Source: Bettongia penicillata ogilbyi
Lineage: Eukaryota; Chordata; Mammalia; Diprotodontia; Potoroidae
DNA: 64,000 nt
Assembly: GCA_023548195.1 (NCBI GenBank)
Contig: JAJHZJ010000496.1
Location: 9,186,070-9,250,069 of the forward strand
Direction of reading: 5' to 3'
The position numbers and the translations under genes are program-made. Shown here piece after piece: positions 56,895 to 64,000 of the stretch (position 1 is its first letter; each line of letters opens with the position of its first letter). The notes under the pieces were generated by a model, which was not told the DNA's origin, searched no databases, and saw only the letters and a program-made list of their open reading frames with translations.

Positions 56895-56985
56895 CTGATC
56901 TATGGTTAGATTTGAACTCAGGAAGATGAGTCTTCCTGACTCCAGGCTTGACACTCTATCTGACATGTCACCTCATTGCCCTTAT
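56895..56985 (-). repeat. SINE head fragment
   Basis: ggttagatttgaactcagga, gtcttcctgactccaggctt, gacactctatctgacatgtc, then cacctcattgccc. Confidence 0.8.
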
Positions 56986-57110
56986 GACATGTACACACGT
57001 ATATATTGTATGTGGAAAATACACATGTCTATATGTGATAGATAATATGTATATATTAATTTATGTGTATATGTGCATGCTTCTGTGTGAACCTATATGT
57101 GTATGAATGG
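56986..57110 (+). repeat. TA/TG-rich microsatellite
   Basis: Degenerate tatatgtgtatatg text starting at the 5' edge of the SINE head. Confidence 0.85.
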
Positions 57111-58084
57111 TTGACCAGCTCATATGAATACTGGCTAGCCTGCATAGGACTGATCTTCTATCTGTCCCACCCTATCTCCAAAGGAGGCTGCAATTTCTAT
57201 CTTTGTGGAGATGAGTCCCAGGGCTAGAAATCTAGCTGGGAAGGGGCATAGAAATTTCTTTTTTACTATCCTACCTCCAAGAGGAACTTGGGGATAGAAT
57301 TATGTCAGTCCTCAATAGGCCAAACATTTGTAATCTAAGGGTTCTATAAGTTTAGGGTAATTTTTACTTTTCCTAATAGCCTTCAATTCAAGGACAATAA
57401 CTAGCTTATTTGTCTCTCCCTCCCATAATACCTTGGTTACAGAGACAGCCATCCCATAGCTTTTCATCAAGGTAAACAGGAAATAGAAATCAGAGATTAG
57501 GGTAGACAATAGAATACATTAGATTCAACGAGCTCTTCTGTTGGGGAGCAGAGAAAAACCTTTGCTTACATAACCTAGACCATGGTAGATAGGGAAATTC
57601 ACTCTTAGTTCTCTAGGGACTTGCTAGGGGCTGTCTATGACCCCAAGGAAGGTCTCCTCTGGAACCCCTTGTCTGCAACATCTGTGCCCTCAGTGAGTAT
57701 TCAGCATTGTTGGCTCAGAGATCTCTTGGGCACTCCTTCAGGAACCTGAGTGGGCATGGCTGACCTAAGGTTGTTGGAAAGTTCACATGGAAATAATGTG
57801 CTGAAATTGCTTTCCACAAATGTCCATTACTCTCATTACTGTTGCTACGGCACCACTTATGCTCCTAGCCACTGCAATAACTTGGTTTTAAGAATGCAAT
57901 TAAGCATGTAGAAACCATTTTGCTCTTAGTCCTGAGTTCACTAAGCTGAACCGACCTAGCCCCTTCCATCCTTATTTGTCCATCAAACTCTGTACATATA
58001 TGTGATCCCTTCCAGTCAAGAATAATGAAAAAAAAACAAAAACAAAGGACAACTGCCATTCCTATCATTCATCAAAGTTATTTG
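57111..58084. other. Unassigned non-coding stretch
   Basis: About 1 kb without a recognised repeat or exon. An aaaaaaaacaaaaacaaagg run at 58029 may be an old A tail. Confidence 0.4.
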
Positions 58085-58160
58085 AGCCTGGAAACAACCT
58101 AGTGAGGTATACATTGAAGTCATTAGAATGCCCATTTTACAGATGAGAAAACTAGGAATA
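58085..58160 (-). repeat. MIR-class SINE fragment
   Basis: aacctagtgaggtatacatt, then cccattttacagatgagaaa. Confidence 0.65.
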
Positions 58161-58489
58161 AATATGCATTTGAAACATTTATACCTGTTTGGATATGAGG
58201 TTAAAGATAAAGTTGAACAATTAAAAAATGGTAAAGAGAGAATGTGTCAGGGGAGTTTCAAGCCCAAGTTTTCTTCACTTCAAGTACACTGTGCAAACAG
58301 AATGCCCAGCCATCCAGTGGAGTATGTTTGCCATCTGAGAGGTCCATGGAAGTCTCTTTAGCATGAAGATTGCCTGATTCACTTACTGGGCTCATTGGCA
58401 CATTGCACAGCCATACTTTTTATCCCAAGATAGGAACTAAGTTACAAAGATTAGAGAATCTTAAGATCTCATTCTGAAAAAAATCTTGA
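58161..58489. other. Unassigned non-coding stretch
   Basis: Nothing recognised. Confidence 0.4.
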
Positions 58490-58600
58490 CTATTATCTAA
58501 TTTAAACCTAAGAAAATTCAGGTTCAAGGACTTGGTGAAGGTAACAGGGCTACTAAGTGGCTAGGCTAGCATTAAAACTAGGTCTAAATAAGATCTCACC
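58490..58600 (-). repeat. MIR-class SINE fragment
   Basis: aacctaagaaaattcaggtt, then aaggtaacagggctactaag. Confidence 0.55.
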
Positions 58601-59069
58601 TGGTGCTGACCCCGACAGCTCTTCTCTGTGACAGCTTCCTTTCGACCACCCAAACACTTATTTTCATTTATTTATGGGTTTTCAGTTGGTTGTCCAACCA
58701 TGAGAGAGAATCTATATACATGCCAATTCATATTAAGCATTCAAGTAATATTTTGAGGCTCTGTGAGATGCTCTCTTTCTCTCTTGCCCTCCCTCTTGCT
58801 CTTCTTCTCTCTCTCTGTACCTCTGCTCCACTATTTACATTAATTTAGAATTCTCTTGAAATGCCCCCTCAAGCATGACAGAGCTGTTTGTCCATGATGA
58901 ACAATGCTTTCTTCTCTTATTGCCCTTGGCAGAGGAGGCCCAAGGCAGGGTTACATCCTGGGACTCCAGCAGGGCTGAGTGGTGAGAGAAGGATCTGACC
59001 CCTGCTTTCCAATCAGTTTTTAATATCTGCTTTCTTGGTCAGTTGTCCCATCTCCAGTGGTGCAGAATT
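58601..59069. other. Unassigned non-coding stretch
   Basis: Nothing recognised apart from a CT-rich patch near 58765-58815. Confidence 0.4.
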
Positions 59070-59145
59070 ACTTATATATACCTATACATACACACATACA
59101 TATATATGTATACATATATATGTGAAAATAATAATAATAACTGCT
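59070..59145 (+). repeat. TA/CA-rich microsatellite and (AAT)n
   Basis: tatatatacctatacataca text followed by ataataataataac. Confidence 0.9.
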
Positions 59146-59489
59146 TTCTCATGATCTTCACAAATCTGAGAAATCAATTGCACTTCTAATATTATGCTTA
59201 ACTCAAGACAATTCGTGAAGAGTTCAAAGGAGAAGAGACTCAGGGTATCACCCCCTTAAATTGCCAGCTTAGATTTCACAATACACAAAGCAAAATGTTG
59301 TCAAAGACACTGAAGGCTGTTTTCTTTGGGAAAGAATATCTGGAATTGGAAATCTTGGAAAAGATCTTAGAATCTTGGAAAAGATCTTAGAAAATCTTGG
59401 AAAAGAAAAACCTCAGCTATAGTAAAGTGAAAAAATTATTCTCCTATCAGAAGTTCATCTGGTTAAGCACATGGAATGAAATTGGCCCT
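59146..59489. other. Unassigned stretch containing a 20-bp tandem repeat
   Basis: Otherwise unrecognised; see the tandem repeat at 59351-59405. Confidence 0.4.
59351..59405 (+). repeat. 20-bp tandem repeat, about 2.6 copies
   Basis: aatcttggaaaagatcttag at 59351-59370 and 59371-59390, then a partial copy at 59393-59405 after a 2-bp insert. Confidence 0.9.
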
Positions 59490-59640
59490 TGTGTGCATCT
59501 ATGAACCAATAAAGACACAAGCTCTAATTAAATACTTCCTTTGGTCTATGCACTGGGTATACAAAGATATGTGCGATAGCCCTGCCCCCAAGAAACTTAC
59601 ATTATTTTGGATGGAGATGGCATGCAAATGCATATGTATA
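59490..59640 (-). repeat. L2 LINE 3' end
   Basis: ctctaattaaatacttcctt, then ctatgcactgggtatacaaa and cccccaagaaacttacatta. Confidence 0.6.
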
Positions 59641-60000
59641 TTCCTACACAGATGCCTAGAATATATTTTATGTAATATATATGCATTTATAACACACAAT
59701 ATATACATGTTATACATACCTACATAACATATCATGCAATGCACATTATATTACAGTCATCATAACACATGTACATAAAATATATACATTAGGTATGCAT
59801 ATATATGTGTGCATATATATATATATATATATATACAATATGTTTTATAATATAATGAGCTGAAGAAGGAAATGGCAAACCACTCCAGTATTTTTGTTAA
59901 AGAAAGTCCAAGTCGGGTCACAGAGTTAGAGATGATTGAAAAATGACTGACAACAAATATACATACACACATACATATATACATACATATACATATGTGG
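59641..60000 (+). repeat. AT/CA-rich arrays around a SINE tail
   Basis: TA/CA-rich text at 59630-59850 (pure AT near 59812-59834) and 59960-59998. Between them, 59855-59955 is a SINE 3' tail (ggaaatggcaaaccactcca, then gggtcacagagttagagatg) on the plus strand. Confidence 0.9.
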
Positions 60001-60004
60001 AGAG

Positions 60005-60185
60005 TCAACATGCTATAATAGATAGTGACTGGAGTCAGAAAGACCTGGGTTCTAATCCCACCTCAGATATTTCCTAACAGTGTGGTCCTGGATAATTCAC
60101 GTAACTTCTCAAAGCTTCGGGTTTCTTATCTCTGACTCAATGTCCTCTAGAGTCCCTTAAAGCTCTAAATCTAGGATCCAATGAT
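60005..60185 (+). repeat. MIR-class SINE
   Basis: tggagtcagaaagacctggg, ttctaatcccacctcagata, gtggtcctggataattcacg, then cttaaagctctaaatctagg. Confidence 0.75.
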
Positions 60186-61329
60186 CTTAATGTTTATTAC
60201 TTGGAGTAGAGAATCTCTGAACAGAAAGGGCCCTTGGAAACCATCAAGACACATGATGCTGAACAATAACGCCTTTTCAAACATCTGCAATATTTGGGTT
60301 CATGGAGCCGTTATCTCCAAAGGCTTCCAAAGAGGAGGAATCTGCCATCATCCAAGGCAACCTGATCTTTTCTGACATTTTTATTCCTAACCTACAATAT
60401 TATCAATACAGGGAACTTCTTAAGTAGAAACTCCTTCCATTGAGGCAGATTGATGAGTCATTGATAATTTTTAGTTTTAGGATTTCCAGAGGACACTGAG
60501 ATGCCGAGGGACTTGTCTGACTTTGAAGAGACTAAAAGGCCAGTTGAAGGAATTTGCATTTCTAACACTTGTCTCTGTCTGCATGGGAGGCTGAGGGCAA
60601 GATTGATTTTTTTAAAAATTGCATTCTTTTTTTTGGATTCCTGTCTTTGCAATGTGGGTGTTGTTAGCCAGGACTAGCTATACTTTCTCTCCTCCCACTG
60701 GTAAATTTCTGTCCCTTACTTATTGCCTTCAGGTTCACTCATGACAGATCTTTGTGTGTGCTGAGGAAATGTGGAATGAGGAGAGAATGAAGCCTTGTGA
60801 ACCCAAAACCCTGCCCCATCACAGATGGAAGAAAAGGCAATCCAACTTATTTTAGTCTGAAAAGCAAAAAGGAAACTCCAAATCCAGTTTAATTTGCCTT
60901 CTTGGGAAATTTATCCAAAATCAAATAAAATTCTGACTTGGTTTAGTTCTGTCTGCCCTCCTAACAAGGAGAAAACGTGGTGCTTTGGGGTTAGGACTTA
61001 AACCTCGACTCTTTCTCTATTTCTGTATTGCAGGATCAAATATTGCCCACCCCTTCTGCAGCTACTGGTCAAGATAAAGGACATATATGAATCAATAGTG
61101 ATTAAAATAGGTCAGCTTTCATCTATGATACTTTGGTTTGTTAAAGTACTACTTAATACAATGAATAAACCACTGAATTATTCATCCATCCCTTCGGACA
61201 GAAAAAGAAAGGAGAAAAACTGCCTGGATTCTCCTCCAGAAGAGAGTTCATCAGTGACTGAACCCTTCCCAAGTCATGGTCCCAGCTATCCCATCTGCCC
61301 AACGGATGATGATGAGGCCCAGGGGTAGC
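60186..61329. other. Unassigned non-coding stretch
   Basis: About 1.1 kb. A Ser/Pro/Glu-rich 76-codon plus-strand frame (61098-61328) ends where the MITE half begins and has no known domain. Confidence 0.4.
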
Positions 61330-61438
61330 CTTTCATTAAGGGGATTTTTTTCTGTGAAGTTTGGATTTGGTCCAAGGGCCATATTTATGGACCCAGAGAG
61401 CCATGTGTGGTCTTGAGGCTGCAGGTTCCCCACCCCTG
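61330..61438. mobile_element. hAT-like MITE, one half
   Basis: aagtttggatttggtccaag, ggccatatttatggacccag, agagccatgtgtggtcttga, then gctgcaggttccccacccctg-type end. This is the terminal half of a known palindromic non-autonomous hAT-like repeat whose end reads CAGGGGTGGGGAACCTGC on the opposite strand. The other half is not visible upstream. Confidence 0.6.
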
Positions 61439-61694
61439 TTCTAGGTTCTACTCTCTCCCATTGTTTTTCTGTCTTCCTTGTATGTGCTTCTTCTACTGCT
61501 TTAGCTGCATTCACAATAGCTCTCTTCTTCTGCCATGGACACCTGAGTCTGAGCCCCAAATCCTCATCCTGTCTGTAAGCATCTCTCCTGTGAGATTATG
61601 GACTGGACAAAGATAACTCTCCCTCCTTAGAAATGTCCTTCGTAAGAATCCATGTAGTCAGGGTCCATTTCAAACACTGACTACATATTTTTCC
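61439..61694. other. Unassigned short stretch
   Basis: Nothing recognised. Confidence 0.4.
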
Positions 61695-61855
61695 TTTAGG
61701 AACTGGGGAGATACTGAAGGATTTTGGTAAGGGAAATGTTAATCCTTTGCCTTAGGAAAATTATTTTGGCAACTTTGTGCGAGGGAAAAGCCAGAATTAG
61801 AGTGGCTAAAGAGAAGGCTACTTGAGTGGTACAGGTGAGAGGAAATAAAGGCCAG
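61695..61855 (-). repeat. L2 LINE 3' UTR piece
   Basis: gagatactgaaggattttgg, then cttaggaaaattattttggc and tggtacaggtgagaggaaat match the reversed L2 3' UTR. Confidence 0.55.
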
Positions 61856-61889
61856 ACTTACTGGCCACGTACTGACCATATGAGTGCAA

Positions 61890-62020
61890 AGGAGATGACG
61901 ATGACGATGATGATGATAATTCTAACAACTGATATTTATGTAGCATCTAAAGTTTAAAAAGAATTTTCTTAGAACATTCCCATGATGTAGGTAATAGTTA
62001 ACTGTACAAAGGCAATTATA
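61890..62020 (-). repeat. (GATGAC)n tract and MIR-class fragment
   Basis: gatgacgatgacgatgatga at 61894, then the reversed MIR 3' end (caactgatatttatgtagca, cattcccatgatgtaggtaa). Confidence 0.65.
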
Positions 62021-62160
62021 TTTATTTAAATCTTATTGTAAATGATGGTTTATCAGTTTTTATGCTTAGAGATTAATTATAATTTCATTTAAATAGTTCA
62101 TTTTCTTGGAAAACCATTGGAAGAATATACTATGGTCCCTTTCATTTAGTTATCCATTCT
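62021..62160. other. Unassigned short stretch
   Basis: AT-rich, unrecognised. Confidence 0.4.
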
Positions 62161-62250
62161 AATTGTCAGTCAAGTTAGTAAGCATTTATGAAGCACCTAC
62201 TATGCGCTATGCACCATGCTAATAACCAAGGATACAAAAAGGCAAATAAG
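62161..62250 (-). repeat. L2 LINE 3' terminus
   Basis: agtaagcatttatgaagcac, then ctactatgcgctatgcacca and ccaaggatacaaaaaggcaa. Confidence 0.75.
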
Positions 62251-62479
62251 GGAGGTTAGGAAAGTGTGACAGAGATGGGTGGAAGAAGGGAATTATCTTT
62301 TAGAATGGGGGAGATGTGGGTGTGCTTGTAAGCAGTAGGAAATCAGCCAGTAGAAAGAGAGTGAAAATGAGAAAACCGAGTGAGAGAATAAGTGGTGATA
62401 GACATGGCAATCTACTATAGAAGACAGGATAAAATGGTACCATTTGTGTATGAAGAGGGACACATTTGGCAAGGAGAGG

Positions 62480-64000
62480 ACCATTTCTTCGGAGACAGTT
62501 ATGAAAGAGGAAATAGTTACAGAAGACATCATGGAATATAAGATGAAAAGGAGAAGGGAGGGTGACCTCTTCCAATTGACCTCAATGTTTTCATTGAAAT
62601 TTGAAACACAGTTCTCATCTGAGAGTGTGGGCCAGAGGGAGTCATAGGAGGTTTGAAGAGAGATGAAAAGGTTTGGAAAAGTCTCGGTTGTGAGTGGGAT
62701 AGTGAACTGATTAGGGAGAAATCAAAGGAATGCATTGATTTAGTGAGGACTCAGCTGAGATTATGTCATGTACATTCAGCAGCATAAGTTCGAGAGAAAA
62801 CCACAGATGGTGCAACTAAGCCAAGGCTGAGGCTTGTCAGGGCAAGATCTTTGATAGGAGAAAGGCAAAAGGGACAATGAGTTGGACTAGTTCACCAAGA
62901 AGTGAATGGGAAAGAAGATGGAAAGAAGGAGAAGGTAGCTGGTGCAGCCTGTGAAAAACTAAAGGGGCCAAGGGATTAAGAGTCACAAGGAGGATGAAGA
63001 ACAGGGTTTGGAGTTGCAAGGCAGAGGAAAGGGAAGAATAATACGTTGTGATCAGATAAAAGATCTTCCGAGTTCATGAACGTAGACGCGGTTTGTGGAT
63101 TATGCCAAGATCAACCATAGTTTTATGTTTCTGAGATGGAGGAAGGAATAGGTCATGGGCAGTAGCAATCTGAGGAGCTGGTAGGTTAGTCTACTTGCTC
63201 AGTTCACTTGTGTAAGATTATTTGTGACCCGCATTTGAAGATTTTCTTGGCAGAAATGCTAGAGTGGTTTGCCATTTTCTTCTCCTGCTCATGCTATAGT
63301 TGAAGAAACTGAGACAGACAGGATTAAGTTATTTGCACAAGGGGATACAGCGAGTAGGTGTCTGAGGTTGGATCTGAACTCAGCAGATGAATCTCCCTGA
63401 CTCTAGGCCCAGCACTCTATGCCGCCTTGTACGTCCCCGAGTTTGCTTGGGGAAGTATAAATAAATATGTTGAAATCCCCTTCTGTGATGGCAGAAGTTA
63501 AAGAAGAGAAATAGTGGTGGTCCAGGTATGGAACTGACCAAGGAAAGAAGATCTGGAGATCAGTAGACAACAGCCACTGGAATCGTGGTGGGGTCATCAG
63601 TATGAATAGAATGAATCTCCAAAGAGTGTCATCAGAGGGTGAACCTTCAAGTGTAAGTGGGCATCCAGGAGCATCCCAACCCTTCACCATGAATGACCAG
63701 TGAGTCAGGGGAATGAGTTAAAGCACAACAAATATTGAAAGGGTGGCCCAGGAAGCTGTATTATCAGGAAGGAGCCCATTCTTACTGAGCTCAAGAAGGT
63801 AGAAGGAGTGAGAAAGTAAAAGGCTTCAGATGAAAGTTTATTACCCAAGGAGTAGGCACAAGGGAAGGGAGCAGCACCTCCAGAGTGGGACATTGATGGG
63901 GTTGAGATGAGAGGAATGGGTATAAAGGATCAGACAGTGGGGGGCAGAGAATGGTAGCCAGGGGTTCAGAAATATTTTAATGGGGAGGGTATGGCACAGT
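62480..64000 (-). mobile_element. L2 LINE ORF2 remnant: endonuclease and linker, runs off the window
   Basis: Minus strand. At about 63490-63445 the frame reads LTSAITEGDFNIFIYT, the GDFN motif of the CR1/L2 apurinic-endonuclease domain. Toward 62480 comes text I recognise as the region between endonuclease and reverse transcriptase (gacctcaatgttttcattga, tgagagtgtgggccagaggg, agtgggatagtgaactgatt). Reverse transcriptase is not seen before the L2 3' terminus at 62161-62250, so either an internal deletion or two separate fragments lie here. A SINE interrupts it. The element continues past the right edge. Confidence 0.65.
63200..63425 (-). repeat. tRNA-derived marsupial SINE nested in L2
   Basis: Reverse order: ttgaagattttcttggcaga, tttgccattttcttctcctg, aagaaactgagacagacagg, ggttggatctgaactcagca, ctgactctaggcccagcact. 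Interrupts the L2 remnant. Confidence 0.85.

Overview
This is 64 kb of nuclear mammalian DNA, AT-rich and dense in interspersed repeats. I found no convincing protein-coding gene, RNA gene, CRISPR array, plasmid or phage feature. The repeat set points to a marsupial: tRNA-derived SINEs whose 3' tails resemble RTE-type LINEs (the tail near 6600 reads gccaagaaaaccccaaatag; others end in caaaggacaaac), a marsupial-type LINE-1 3' end, many old MIR-class core-SINEs, and L2 (CR1-clade) LINEs. Species cannot be told from sequence reading alone. Family names were assigned by recognition, without a database search.

Layout. 0-14.5 kb: L2, MIR and SINE fragments between stretches of unassigned single-copy-looking DNA. 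14.57-17.45 kb: a complete minus-strand LINE-1-like element with 5' UTR, a broken ORF1 and a 3' UTR but no ORF2 (half-L1, HAL1-like), bounded by a 14-bp target-site duplication. 17.5-31 kb: MIR and L2 fragments, a 266-bp polypyrimidine TTC/TCC tract (20.06-20.32 kb), a GATA/TG/GA microsatellite inside a MIR (24.2 kb) and large unassigned stretches. 31-39 kb: a probable hAT-like insertion inside a MIR tail, three LINE-1 3' fragments or neighbours of them, and an L2 3' UTR. 41.0-44.2 kb: a second full-length HAL1-like element, same strand and same ORF2-less architecture, with a perfect 13-bp target-site duplication and a SINE nested in its 3' end (perfect 12-bp duplication). 44-54 kb: L2 3' UTR copies, a long minus-strand L2 that keeps remnants of its reverse transcriptase (50.6-52.3 kb, with a SINE inside) and a LINE-1 3' end. 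54.6-55.35 kb: a probable solo LTR. 55-64 kb: MIRs, AT-rich microsatellites, half of a hAT-like MITE, and at the right edge a minus-strand L2 with an endonuclease remnant that runs out of the window.

No genes work together here; the biology is transposon biology. The two HAL1-like copies are the main result. After removing the nested SINE they are 2,854 and 2,846 bp, begin at the same 5' sequence, end at the same 3' sequence, and both pass from ORF1 straight into the 3' UTR. They are therefore copies of a defined non-autonomous LINE subfamily that must borrow a reverse transcriptase in trans. Half-L1 elements are a known class. The window could be a gene desert or part of a large intron. The one non-repeat ORF that looks at all exon-like is on the minus strand at 38.8-39.25 kb, at low confidence.
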